A stretch of DNA of 64,000 nucleotides from assembly GCF_000002985.6 (NCBI RefSeq), contig NC_003284.9, positions 5,642,001 through 5,706,000 of the forward strand. The letters run 5' to 3'. Below the pieces are notes generated by a model. The model was not told the origin of the DNA and did no database searches. It saw only the letters and a program-made list of their open reading frames with translations. This stretch comes from Caenorhabditis elegans. Lineage: Eukaryota > Nematoda > Chromadorea > Rhabditida > Rhabditidae. Shown here one piece after another: positions 37,301-49,640 of the stretch (position 1 is the first letter of the stretch; every line of letters begins with the position of its first letter). A program made the translations under genes and the position numbers.

Positions 37301-38225
37301 GAACATCGTGAACAAGCAGAATCCTTTTCCATCGCGTCGTGTGACGTTGTACTTTTTATCGTGATCCTTGTCGATGTCTTTGAGTCCATTCAAATCACAA
37401 TCTCCCCTACATCCGCACCTGTAAATTGAATTTATAACATTCTCAATAGATCTTGAAAATCCTGTTGAACTTACCCTTCTGAACAAGCAAACATTGGCCC
37501 GTCCCAATACATACTGTCCATAATTTTTACCGGTTTTCCATATACCTTAAAATGTAATGTAAGAATTTAGGAAAATTGCCGAGGAAAGCAGTACCAGGAA
37601 ATCACTTTTGAAATACTTCTGAAGTTCTTTTCCCATCTGATAACATTTACAGTCTGGATTTTTAGAGCAATCGTCATCAGGACCACAATCACAGCAGACC
37701 TGAAAAATTTAGTTGTTTTTTTTTCACACTTAAATATACAAACAACATTTTGAACTTTTATTAGATTATTGAGAAAAACACGCATCATTTCTAATTTTCA
37801 CTTTCAAGTCAAAAAGCAGTGAATGATTTTGTCATTTCAGCATTATAGGAATGGTTTCTAATAGTTTCTCAGATGAACTTCAAACAAAAGTTCTTACTTT
37901 ATTGCGACGATTGAGCCCCATCTCAATGGCTTCTTTTGCAGACTCGCTGATATAGTTTCCAAGCACGTTTCTCTCAATTGTTACAAACGTTGCAGTTTCC
38001 GGCCATTTTGAACGGTGATTTTGTTCTTCATCTGGCAACTCGGAAATCATTGGAACTGATTTTCCCTTTATCAACGGTAGCTGAAACATTTTTTGTTCAG
38101 AGATTGTTCACATTACTTTTAAAACTCACTTTTGGAGTTGGTCTTTGCTCTTTCTCCTTCGACGACGGACGAATTGCATTCATTCGTACCGTCCGCATCA
38201 TTCCCAGTCGACGGCGCCGCACCAT
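34382..38225 (-). CDS. pre-SET/SET-domain protein with long disordered Ser/Arg-rich tail
   Basis: Eight exons on the minus strand: 38225-38130, 38080-37898, 37699-37595, 37545-37475, 37418-37288, 37041-36875, 36823-36726 and 36392-34382; 2862 bp, 953 aa. Pre-SET-like cysteine clusters occur at about 94-160 (VCCDCGPDDDC, then ACSEGCGCRGDC). SET follows at about 180-316: GKGFCLF, FNGEI, NCARFLSHACQAN (267-279) and GSELTFHYG (308-316), then a post-SET-like CLCYTC (328-333). SUV39/G9a-class enzymes normally read NHSCxPN and ELTFDYG, so several core positions are changed, but the His and the final Tyr remain. Residues about 335-953 are low-complexity, rich in Ser, Arg and Pro. The ATG follows TTTTTAG directly. 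It is the second of a head-to-tail pair, 335 bp behind its paralogue. C. elegans has an adjacent pair, set-19/set-20, on X; I believe these are they but cannot say which is which. Confidence 0.85.
36459..36511. repeat. 15-bp tandem repeat in SET-gene intron
   Basis: TTTTTGTGGCAGTGC is repeated about 3.5 times inside the intron between exons 7 and 8. The array keeps the reading frame open on the minus strand (repeating KALPQ). It therefore creates a false upstream extension and a false start for the last exon, whose true 5' edge is the acceptor at 36393. Confidence 0.85.
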
Positions 38226-38560
38226 CTAAAAAACATCAATTAATAAATATCAGATAAAAAGAAGAAAAGTGTAAAGATATCAAAAAGTGTGGAAACTTTT
38301 TGTTAATGAATAAAATTAAGGTGTCAATTGAAAGAAAAATGATTCATGAAATCGTTTACCATGTAGAAGAAGACGATCAACCGTTGGAAAAAGGAGAAAG
38401 GAAAAAACTCGAAATGGAAGACACGCAGATAGGAGATTTCTGACAGTACGGTGGAGAAAAATTGAAAAACATATAAATATGATAACATTTGTTTTTAAAA
38501 TTTTGAAAAAAAAAACCTAGAAATGGAATAGAACTGAGATTCAATATGAATCAAAACGCA

Positions 38561-41500
38561 TCAGTGAGTATCGGTATTTGATGACTGCACGGCAAACCGT
38601 GTTGAGTATCTATGAAGTTGTGGTGCTGCTGTGTTCTTTATGAATTCATCAAAGTGCATATCCTGTATCTTGCGGTTCATTCTTTGGAGCTGAAATAGAG
38701 TTGGATTTGATGCTGGTACACTCACCACAAATTTTAAAATTTTGGGTACAACTAAACTGTGTGGCATTTTTTAAGAAAATCTCAGAATTAGATGAAAGAC
38801 CGTCAAATTAAAACATAGTGGTTTCCGTTAGTTGTCGGGCATGCAATCAGTGACACTTCTGATTTCTAGATTTTCTTTGAAAATTTTAATGACGACATGT
38901 TTGAAATTTGTGCATTTTTTGCGCAGTAGTTCGAACTCTGGTGAAAACTTACATCGTCCAATGTGACGAATGGGTACAAAGCTCTATTGGTGATGCAACA
39001 TAAGCTGGCACACTTGCAGCAATCACCCAACTGCTTGATGATATACTCATCGCTGTATCTGAATGTCACTTCCTGACTCGGGAAAATGGGCATCGTGGAA
39101 GTGAAGATCACACGAATATTCCCTGGATTGAATCCCGCGGTGTGGACACTGGAATGTAAATGATTATTATTCAAAAAATCGATATGAGAATTTAAAATAA
39201 AAACCAACAAGTTGAGCTTGACATTTCCCATGCAAGACGAGGAGACAAATCGCCCGACGTTCCCCACATACCGTGGATTCAGACTGAGAGGCGTTTCGTG
39301 TAGCTCCTGAAAAATGGCAGCTTAAGAATATTGAAAAAAATCTCAAACGAACGAGGATTGACGATGTGTATTTCTTGTTCACAAATGGCGGATATTTCTT
39401 GACAGACTTCTGCTTTTTGTTCGTGTCAATTATTGCTGCAAGTTGATATTTGTCCGTATCGTAGACAACGTCAAGAGCATATGTATCTTCATCGGATATT
39501 GACGAAGAAACCACATACTCTCCAGTCATTTCTACTACTGCTTCACCTAAAAAAAATTATTCATCAATTTTTATGATTGCGATGCCTCAATTATTAGGGG
39601 TTCAAATAAGATCGGGCTCAAAATTTCACCCCAAGTATCCGTTCAGCTTTTTCTGGATCTCGATTTCTTTTACTCTAAATTGAAATTTATGCGAATTCGG
39701 CTTAACACATTGTAAGAAAAAAGCAAAAATGTGAAAATAAACTTTTTTGTCGGTAAACCTTTTGTAGATTTTTGTAGAAAATTCTTGACTTTCATGCCAA
39801 AATGATGCAACCAACTGTAAATTTTTTCGCACATACAAAAAATTCAAATTGAATCGTCACACTTATCATAGATAATAACATTAATTTTCGCAGTTTCAGA
39901 AAAATTGATACGCATCGAAAAAAGTTAGTATTTTGACGCGGAACTTATTTTGACCTCTAATAGTTTTAGTTTATTTGTTTCGCACTTTTTACAAAATTAC
40001 GCTCTAGAAAATTTTTTTTGTAGAACGTTTTTGTTATTCACGATTTTTACCAAGTTTTTTGAAGCAAAATTTAGTTTAATAAGTATGTTCTACGCTAGTT
40101 TACTTACCTTGACCAAAGTATTGCTTTGCTCGTACGCAAAAATCTTTTTCCGTCAAGTGGTGGAGCATGATCTCAGTGCCGCCTTTTGGAGGTTCTGGAA
40201 ACGAGATTGCACATTTGCCACGACATTTGCAACTGAAAAATTAGTTTATTTATTGCCACAATTGTTGATTTTAATGAACGTTTTTCTGCATCATTCTCAG
40301 CCGTCTGTAATTAAAAAAATAGATATTTTCCAAAAACAAAAAGAAAACAAAATCGAACGTTTCAAGAAAATTTACTTTGTCGAGCAGCTGTAGTGACGGA
40401 CTCTATTCGGATCACTCTGTTAAAACGAAGAATTGAAGAAGTAGTGAACTAGGTCGAACTTACCAACGGACCTTCTCTAATAATCTTCCGGAGGCCTGAA
40501 CAGGGGCACAAATCGCCGCAAACATCTACGCAGTGACAAGTAAGCTGAAACAATAGAATATAGTTTAACACACCATTTTTTAAAGTTTTGTACCTCTTCT
40601 TCTTGTTCAATTTCCGCATTTACTCGAAGCTGCATTCTATAACTCCCCTCCATGGTTGATTTGTTTGTGGATGTGTGTTTGAACACCAAGTTAGAATTCG
40701 GCTTATACAGTTCCTGAGATTCATTGAAGTAAACCGACGTGGAGGGATTTCTAAAAAACCGTCTTTTTTTGGAAAATACTTAAAACTGTTTACTTACACT
40801 TCGATTCTCCAGCGCACATCTTCGATAGGCATTTGATGGTTGATCGGACCTTCATCGATGATCTTTTCGATCCTAAAAAGTCAGTGTAGGGAAGGGACAT
40901 CGGTAGACATTTTTGTAAACGGTAGCATGAATGAAATAAATATGCACTTGTATTTGCACAGATTTTAAGTTTTATTTCGAAAGTTTTTTCTTCATTTTTG
41001 AATAATTTTTCAAGCCGTATAATTTTCACATTGCCCGAAATTGTTCGATTTCCTCCCACCCCTAAATTTTAGTTAAAACTAACTTTTTTCTCGCCTCTCT
41101 TCGACGTTGAAGTGTCGACCTTTTTCGTTTTTCCTCTAGGTAACATCTTCCAGAGTTGGCGCGGCCTATTAAGGCGCTCTGGAGCTCGCCAATTCGTTCA
41201 TACTCTTTTTCAGCGAGTTGTTTAATTTGAAGATCTGAAGTTTTTTTAAACCATTTCTAGATTTTAGTTTTACACACTAACCAGTGGCTCTTTGTATTGT
41301 TTCGGTTGGAATGGCAACACGCCTCTTCGCAAGTGCCTGTAAAAAAATTAATTGATGAACTTATGACACAAAGTTTTACTTTTTTTTTGAATTTTATTAC
41401 TTTTTTTTGATAATTTGTAAAATCATGAGGAATTAGATAAAACCTCCATTTTTATTAAGGTCTTTATGGTCTAGAAGAATTTAGGACGATTTCTCACAAA

Positions 41501-42614
41501 CTAATCCACAGAGAAATTACCACTGTTTAGTGTTCCCCAGTAGATTGCACAACGGTCAAATCGTGAAGCCAGCAAGATGGTCTTCGTAGATGAAGTACGG
41601 AAAAAGTTATATATTATTCAATAAAACTTGAAAAATATTCTAATGTGTGAAATGTGCGCCACTAATTTTCTTTGACGTTGAGAGGTTATAAGATAAATTT
41701 TTGAAAGTATAGTTAAACATATATTTGCTCTAGTCAACTTTTATCACAAACTTTACATTTAAAAAAATTACGAGTAGCTTTAGAGTTACGGTCATTTGAA
41801 AACAATGCCAAAAAAAACCCGCTAAAACAAAAGTCTGTTGTTTTAGCTTTTTTTACTGTTCGTTTAGTAGTCAAGCATATAAATAATTGTTTAAATAATA
41901 TTTTCGGATGTTTTGTCTTATTTAAAAATTTACTTTCTATTTCAATTTCCCTTTTAGTCTGTTTCAACTTGAACAATTATCTTTTCTGTTTCATAAAATT
42001 CAATTTAACTTTTTATTCACTAAATCTAATTAGCAATTTTGTTTCTCAATTAAAACAAAAACAAAAACCTACAGCTTTTGCATGCTTGTATATGTGCTCA
42101 GTGCTCCAGTTTTGCTCTTTGAACATTTTGAGCTGGGTGCCGTGAATCTTTAGTTTTTTTCTTTTGATGACAATGAGGTCGTCAGAGTTTTGCTCTAGCT
42201 GCAAAAATGCTGTTGAATCAAGACACTATATATATATAGGTATTCAATGATATCGTTTTGAAAATTCCTATTTGTTGTTTGTGCTAATAAAAACTTACAT
42301 CAGAATAATCAATTTTGTTTAAGGCGTTTGTGTGTCGCGATAAAGTAATTGAGAATAATCCCTGCACACGGCTCTTTTTGTTTTTTGTCGCATCCTAAAA
42401 ACATATTGAAATATATAGTCAAAAATGTTAACATCGATTATTTAGACTACATAAAAAACTACAATTAATACAAAGGTTTAGTGAATTTTGAGTGTCAACT
42501 TAATTACAGTTTAGTGTTAAAAAAGTTATATTGATTCCAATAAAAAAATTTCAAACTTACTTCATGTATTTTAACGGTGGCATTAGTTTTGCACTGACGA
42601 GCTGGCTTTTTCAT
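38561..42614 (-). CDS. pre-SET/SET-domain protein with degenerate SET core
   Basis: Fourteen exons on the minus strand: 42614-42561, 42394-42299, 42198-42073, 41336-41282, 41234-41084, 40872-40798, 40750-40594, 40544-40464, 40416-40376, 40232-40108, 39546-39353, 39306-39209, 39148-38953 and 38689-38561; 1578 bp, 525 aa. The N-terminal 160 residues are basic and partly helical. Pre-SET: CHCVDVCGDLCPC (about 241-253) and HYSCSTNCKCRGKC (273-286). SET: GEAVVEMTGEYV (about 321), GRFVSSSCMGN (403-413) and EVTFRYSDEY, then a CCKC cluster. In active SET enzymes the 403-413 region reads RFINHSCxPN; here the His is a Ser, and DYG is RYS, so methyltransferase activity is doubtful. The ATG follows TTTTCAG by 7 bp. 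Gene order and exon phases show it is separate from the downstream paralogue. The exon 12 donor (GTTGGT) is weak, so that junction is the least certain. Confidence 0.82.
39590..39963. mobile_element. decayed copy of the palindromic MITE family, intronic
   Basis: The left arm ATTATTAGGGGTTCAAATAA (39590) and the right arm TTATTTTGACCTCTAATAG (ending about 39963) are imperfect reverse complements. The right arm continues inward as a close relative of the 23.2-23.8 kb element (GATACGCATCGAAAAAAGTT against GATACACAGCGAACAAAGTT). It lies in the intron between exons 10 and 11 of the upstream SET gene. Confidence 0.6.
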
Positions 42615-42956
42615 GTTTCTGCTGAAAATATACAAAATTGGAATTAAAAAAAAAACTTGATAAAAACTGAAGGTCACAACGGGAAAAAAAATACTGCATT
42701 TTGAACTCACTGATATATTTTCGTTTCAAGTATAAAATCATAATCACTTGTATATTGGAAGTGCTAATCTTGTCTAAGTGACGTAAAAACCATAAAGATT
42801 TTAGATGCAACGCGCGAGTGAAATCTAGGATTAGCTGATGCTTTGTTATATTCTCACATTTTTAGTCGACTATAAAGTAGCATAGCTCAATATGATAATC
42901 AGAAGTAACATGGATCATTGGAGCAAATAATGTACAATATAAAACTGTTAGGATAG

Positions 42957-43527
42957 TCAATACTCTCTGTGTTCCTTTCCAACAATGTCGATCAGGATGT
43001 GGAAGCGGTTCAGGAGAGGTGCGGTTTGACAGGAGTTAAATAGCTTTACAAGATGCGGAGGGTTCACGTTTTGAGACAGTTCCGGGTCCGTAAGAACCAA
43101 CTTGACAAGAACATTAGACCTGGGGTAACATTTATGAAAATATGCTGTGAGGAAGCACGAGAACAACTTGTCGGCATTCAGAAATTGATGCATGTGATGT
43201 TTCAGTACCGACATATTCGTGTACCAGAGTTCTAGCTTATTCTGATAAGTCCGTATTTTGTGATTATGGCAGTGTTGGGTATTGTTCGTAGATAGCTTGT
43301 GGCGTACATTTAACGCTAGGAGAGTAGAAGCTAATAGTAAGAGAAGTAAGAACAAGAGTCAGTGGTGAAGGATCCACCAATTTCAACAAGATGGGATAAA
43401 CAAGAGCCAATCGCTGATCATAACTAGAAGGCCAGCAACGGATGAAGAAGCCCACCCCACAAAAAATACGCCATCTGGGAACAGTGAGCTTCTGAGAGCG
43501 AATCTCTTCGTCAATAGCAAAGTTCAC
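42957..43527 (-). pseudogene. coding-like remnant, broken reading frame, unrecognised
   Basis: Two minus-strand frames overlap. One runs 43527-43264 (FAIDEEIRSQKLTVPRWRIF and on to PTLP, stop). The other runs 43355-42957 with a Leu-rich start, then KLELWYTNMSVLKHH, PPHLVKLFNSC and RFHILIDIVGKEHREY, stop. Base composition is higher in GC than the flanks and the peptide looks protein-like. However, neither frame has a convincing ATG, the two are offset, and no clear intron joins them. It could be a frameshifted pseudogene, an internal exon or a chance ORF. Family not recognised. Confidence 0.3.
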
Positions 43528-46500
43528 ATGTTGTGCAAATAGCAGCTTCAGTCATTGATTAAGGTGCCAATAGCAACTAAGCAAACCGTCTGGAAGGTGG
43601 CGCTCTAAAGCTGGTGAACCTGGTGTCGGATTGGAACGTAAACCTAAATAGCTATTAACGTGAGAAAAAGGCTTAAAGTAACTGATTTTCCGTACTTTGG
43701 TTGTCTTTGGTTTTATAAGTTTTATGTATTAATTAAAAATGAATATCTAGAAACGTTTTGCTAGTTCCAAAATTAGCCAAGATATGAGCTGTCAAATTTA
43801 TGTGATGGTGAGCTATTGGAAAAAAATATAATTGCTCCACAAAACGAGAAAAAGTCAACTCACATAACGATGGACAAGGAAAATTGGAAAGTTGCAAAAG
43901 TTAAATACCAAAACGAATCCTTATTACAGTAATCTCACGTTTATGGCTTCCAGAAACAATAAATCTATAAAGTAAAAATTGAAAGAGCAATGAAGTGACT
44001 ATATTAGAAGAAACAGTCTAATCAGAAATGAATCATACCTTGAATCACTTGCCACGCTGTTAATACTCCAAGTTCACATTGATGGACACTCGCCAGAGAA
44101 CACACATTAGTTGGAGAACGCAGCAGTATAGAGAAGCAAACAAAATGCATTGGTCAGCGAAGGGGCAGGCGGACGCACGGACGGAAAACGAGGACCCACA
44201 CATTTCTCTCTCCTATAATACTACTCCTATACGTCTCTATGCCTCTTCATACTCCCGTTTTCTCTAGTTCCCGGCACCATGTCAATGTCCTCCGTCTACC
44301 GCACCCTTTTCTTCAACCTCTTTGCACTATGGGCAAGAGAGAAGATAAAATGAAGAGATGCGTAGAGAAAATTGGACTATGTGGCCTGCAATGCCCGGTG
44401 TCTCGAAGGCCAGCCCTCTCGTTGGTGACCAAGAGTGTGAGTGTGTGGAGAGCGCGCACCCCGTAGAATTTGCAAGACGGCGTTGAAGCAGATAAAGAAT
44501 GGTCAGTACGAGGAGACACAGATTAAGAGTGTGTTAAACATTATGGACGAATATGTGCAGTTTCTAAAATCATAAACCTTACGGAGCAGGTCTATCGGAT
44601 AGAGTTTAGGGGAGCTATTACATACGAAGTCTACAAAGTCTAGTCATACGAAGTGTAGTAATTTAAGACTTACCGCATGTTCATTGCTTTGTTCTTATTT
44701 TCGAAAAATCAAAAGATCGTGCGATTAGTTTGAAGTGATAAAACTTACTAACTATCATCAAAATTATTTGTAACGCGTATTATGATATGTAATAGTGTAC
44801 TAACTATGTAACTTCCTGTATACATACGATGGAATCTCAATTTTTCAAAAAGACAAACAGATTAGATCCACCGTGTTTCCTTTATCAGCCGTACAAAATG
44901 AAAATACGCTATCTGTAATTTGAGACCATATTAATCACTAAATTAGTCAGAGAGTCATAATGTTAATCATTTGATCAAACGTATACATTCATATCACAAC
45001 ATAAAGTAATGCTAAATACAGACTAAGACGGATTACCTCCCAAAAGATAGCTAATCTTCAAATGAACTGCATACTAATGAAATTTCTGAAAAATAAAATA
45101 GGAAGTCAACTTGTATTAAATAATTAGTATGAATATGCTAATGTATGAAAATAAATAGATAACTGGGATCAATCACAATACTAGCTTACTCCTTCAGGTC
45201 AAGATAGTACCTAGAACAATTTTTTGATACACTGGAACTAACCTGTTAAAGGCAGGACCATTGTGACTTTGTCACTATATCAATTGAGTTAAATGATATG
45301 TTACATATCGTAACTATTCTCACGTCAGTAACTAAAGGCGTAATACTATTCAAAAAAAAGAGCGGTGCTGCTTCAGTATGTAAATGAACACGACAACACT
45401 GTTTGAAGAACATCTCTACAGTATCCTTCCGAAAGAATATAAATTTTACATATTCATAAAGATACCGTTCAAATCATTGATTTCTTTTTTGATATGCACA
45501 ATGAAGACACAACGTGTTTGCTTTTGTGTGCCGTTGGCGGAAAGTGTACTACAAAAGAAAGGACAGTATTGGTCGGAGGGAAGAGAAACGAAAAGTAATA
45601 CAAACTGAGAATAGTCTCGACGATACAATGATTTGGCAACCTCTGAATAAATTTAATTGAATGATAACGTCGGTGATGTAGTATGCTTAAAGTTTCTACC
45701 TCTATATATTCGAAAGAAAAAAGAATTTCAGTTAATTTTTCAGAAAATTTTATCAGAAAAGGACAAAAAAAAACAAAAAAAAATAATTATCTACATGGTA
45801 GCCTATACCGGAATAAAGCCGAATTCTGCGGAAATCCGAAGGGGTGGGCGGAGAAAAACTAAAAGTAATTTTTGGGGCGTGGCTACAGTACTCCAAGAAT
45901 ATATAGAAGCTTTGAGATGTTTTACATTTTGTCGGTAGAAGTGTTTAACAAAAAATAATAAATTAAGGGCAAATTAACGTCTCCTCTAAAAACAACGGGT
46001 TCCGTCGAACGGTTGTTGTAAAATTATTAGAGAAAAACCAAGCATTGCAAGATCGGATAGTGTTTAGTCTATTGAAAAAACAACAATCCAGGGGTCTGCT
46101 GAAATACAATAATGAGTCCTAAGATGCGCATCGACTCTGCTGGTCACCTGTTTAAGTGCCGCCTTTGCGGTTTTGCAGTGGGACGCCGAAGTAGTAGCGG
46201 CACACCAGTTTCAAAGGTACTGGATATATTTCTAATACAGACCATTATCTATGCACGGGTAATTAAGAAGCAACGTTTACGGTTAATTCTGATTATGAAA
46301 ATTGGCAAGTTGATTGGTAGAACCCAGACAGTCGGTATACAAATGAAACAATAAGGGATCGACAGAGAGAAAGGGCGCGCACAAAAGATACCATTTTTGG
46401 ACCTTTCCCACAAATTACGGCTATGGGAAACAATCCAAAGCGCAAATTTTATTGCTAAAGGCGTACGATACTAGTCGAGTGAAATGGAAAATTCGGTATT

Positions 46501-49113
46501 TACTTCCAACAATGCAAGGGAAAATTTTTGAGAAATTAGAAAACTCGAAAAAAATGTACTGCGTTTTTTTTAATAGTTTAGCATGTCGGACTACTTTTTG
46601 ATTGGATCGTAGATGTGTAAAAATAAGTTGGATTAATGTCGAACCAATCAAATAAGAGCTCTTAAAATTAAAAAAAAAAACAAGAACACTTTCAAATAAA
46701 ACGAATATAATTGGACAATTACAGTCCACCTAAAACAGAAAAAGCTCATTACGAATAGATACCGTCAGAGTGATGAATGAAGCGACAAAACACCTTCATG
46801 CAAGTGAAATCTAGGTACTGCCGGATCCTTGTTGAAATCTTTCAATAGTCGTCTCGATGCTACTGGAATCAGGAACTGGATTTTAAATTTAATACGATAC
46901 TTTACTGTACATAAAAACTGGAAACAAGCCATTAGAGAACAGAAAAAGATAGACCAAAGACAAAGACTGGAAATACTGACTCTGAAATTTCTAATTCGGT
47001 CCGCTGTTGTCTCGAAATCATAATTAAACGGACATCAAATTATTTTTAGGAAACTGAAAGAGAGATAACAGTAATTCACTCTTCGAATGAAAAAGGAATA
47101 GAGGTACTGCTGCAAGACGAATCCAAAACTCAACTTACCCACAAGTACAACATTTCACTATACGTATGCCCATTATGACTACCGTCTGTTGGTGAAAACA
47201 CTTGCAATGCACGTCGCCTCAACCAATTGGAGAAGACCGCTGAGATTGAGCACCCTCTGTTACTGCCTCCTGTACCTTTTTCATAAGCGAACCGGCGGAG
47301 CATGAGCCAAAAAATAACTTTCCTACTGAGTTAATGATTGTGCAAAGATGTAGACACGGCAAGGTATTGTGAAAATGATAATTATATAAATTTAATGACT
47401 GAAAATTCAGTTTGATAAATTGGAGTGAAGGAAACTTACATCGTTAGAAAAACGAAATAGTCACTAAAACAAAGCTAGCTAAGAATGAAAAATATAATCA
47501 AAAAAAATTGAATTGAACTGAAAGAAAACTTACAGTGGTCCTTATAAGTTTTGATTGAACAGCTAGCGAGTCAGTAATAATTAATACGTATGATTGATTA
47601 TTAAAGGGGCGGAAGACAAAAGGTGGCAACGCGACAACTCTATTACTAGTCAGCGTTCCTTACTGCGTGAACGAACGCATTTGACCTTTTCTAGCTCATC
47701 GGAGTGATACAGTGTGTCGGAGAATTGTTTAGAGACTAGAGACGTAATGTAAGGAGATAGTATACGGATGGATATTCAACTACAACACATATCAAGTTGG
47801 AGGGGAAGCAGATCAATCTAGACATTTTATCATAATCAGAAAATAAGCTAGCCTTGCGACAGAAACTTCACAGGGTTCAAAATCGCAACAAATGTTTGTT
47901 AATAAGCAATTTCGACAAATTGTACATATGTTTAAATTACTGAATTATCCTGATTACCGAACACTCTACATTTTTGAAGTTGGAATCTGGTGGGGGAATT
48001 TGAATATACAAAAGCTGTCCAAGGATCGATTTCAAGCGTCACACTTGGTTTCATTTATTAGTTGAGAGCCTTTTCCATACTGTTCGTAAATTATTTGGAT
48101 AGAGAACTCTTCAAAAAAATATCGTAGTGGAATTTTACGCAAATTGAAATTTTAGAAAAACACTTCGGTTAACTTTTATCCAGCCTAGATAAGTTTATTT
48201 TTGCTAATCTCATTTATTTCACATATTGGAGGTGGAAAATGGCTTGTCCGGCAAATTCGGCAAAATAAGCAAATTGGCGGTTTGCTGGATTTGTCAAAAA
48301 TTTGAAAAAAAAAAGAAAATTGCCGATTTCGCCCTTTGCCGGAAATTTTCATTTTCGGCTAAATGCCAAATTCGCTTATTACTTCGAAGGGTTTTTTATG
48401 AGTGTTGTACAAAACTTTTACCACAGTGACCGAAAAGAGAGAAATATTAGGAAACCAACTTCAAAAAACTACACTGTTAAGCTGACATAGCTGATGTGAA
48501 TACAGAACAAACAAGATTGAAGAATAAAGAAACAATTACTTCACGTCACATTCACATACATAAATTACAAAAACTCTTAGTTGACATTCAATTTCACGCA
48601 TTGAAACAAAGCTGAGTAGACACATATGATATAGACCTTATTGATAAGTGAATTTCATAGATTTATGTATCCAGTTTTGTTGTTTTCGCGAGAGTATTTT
48701 ATTTTGGACGCAATATTTTCTCTGTGGGAAATGAAGCTGAGCAAAAATAGTAAAAATAACAACCTAGATTCGTAATATGTTAGGTAAGAGATAAGGGAAT
48801 CTATCAGACAATTATCAAAATACTGGATACATTGTACAACTGATGAAACTAATTTCAAGAAACCAATGGAAAAAGTGGAAAAAAATGTCTTCAAAAGATA
48901 AGACATTGGAGACGCAGATAAGAAAGAACATAACGCGAATGTGCTGCAGTTATGAATAAAACGTGGGTATAAGAAACAAAAAACAGGCTGCAGAAAGGGG
49001 GCGCAGGTGTTCTCTTGGGACGGTCGTTGTGAAGGAAACTGGACACGCAAAGGCCATTCAAAAAATGTTTATCGCAGGGTACTCGCAACTTTGAGAAGCG
49101 ATAGATAAGAGGT

Positions 49114-49640
49114 GTTTTGGAAAATAACAATATTTGAATAAAACCGTTGCGTCAGAGAGCCAATGCCGCCACGGTGACAGAGGGACCGGTGGGTCGTCAT
49201 GATAATGTAAGCAATAAAATCGGAACCTTTCTTTGGTGCGCAATGCTGTTTAAGGGTCACTTTTTGTTACTATGGGAAGCCGAATGCATTTCCAAAAAAA
49301 ATTGTTGGTTGGGAAATAATTGTGTTAAAAAGCGTTGCTTTAATTATTAGCGGATTTCCGGATGAGCTACGGGTTTTTTAATAGTGGAGATATTTTGTTA
49401 CCACCGACATTTCAACAAAAATGCAAATTTAATGTATTTTGGCAGAAAACAATGTTTGAATTTGCCGTTGCGTCAGAGAGCCTAATTGTAAGGCGCCAAC
49501 TGTAAAAAGGTGACAGGCGGGACACTTGTAAAGAAGCCGTCATGATAATGCAAACAACAAAATCGGTATCTTTCTTTTATGCGCAATACTTTTAAAAGCT
49601 GTACTTTGTCTCTCTGGGAATTAGAATTTAGTTTAAAAAA
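49114..49640. repeat. diverged direct duplication, ~160-190 bp units, ~323 bp apart
   Basis: Copy 1 starts at 49114 and copy 2 at 49437. Shared in order: TTTTGG...AAACAAT.TTTGAAT, CCGTTGCGTCAGAGAGCC, GTGACAG.GGGAC, CGTCATGATAATG, AACAAAATCGG, CTTTCTTT and GCGCAAT.CT. The copies differ by substitutions and short insertions. No ORF explains the conservation. Confidence 0.75.

Noticed and set aside
38225-38561. The two SET genes being one large gene
   Set aside because: The upstream gene ends with its own stop after a full pre-SET/SET unit, and the downstream gene starts with its own ATG behind an acceptor and repeats the whole domain set.
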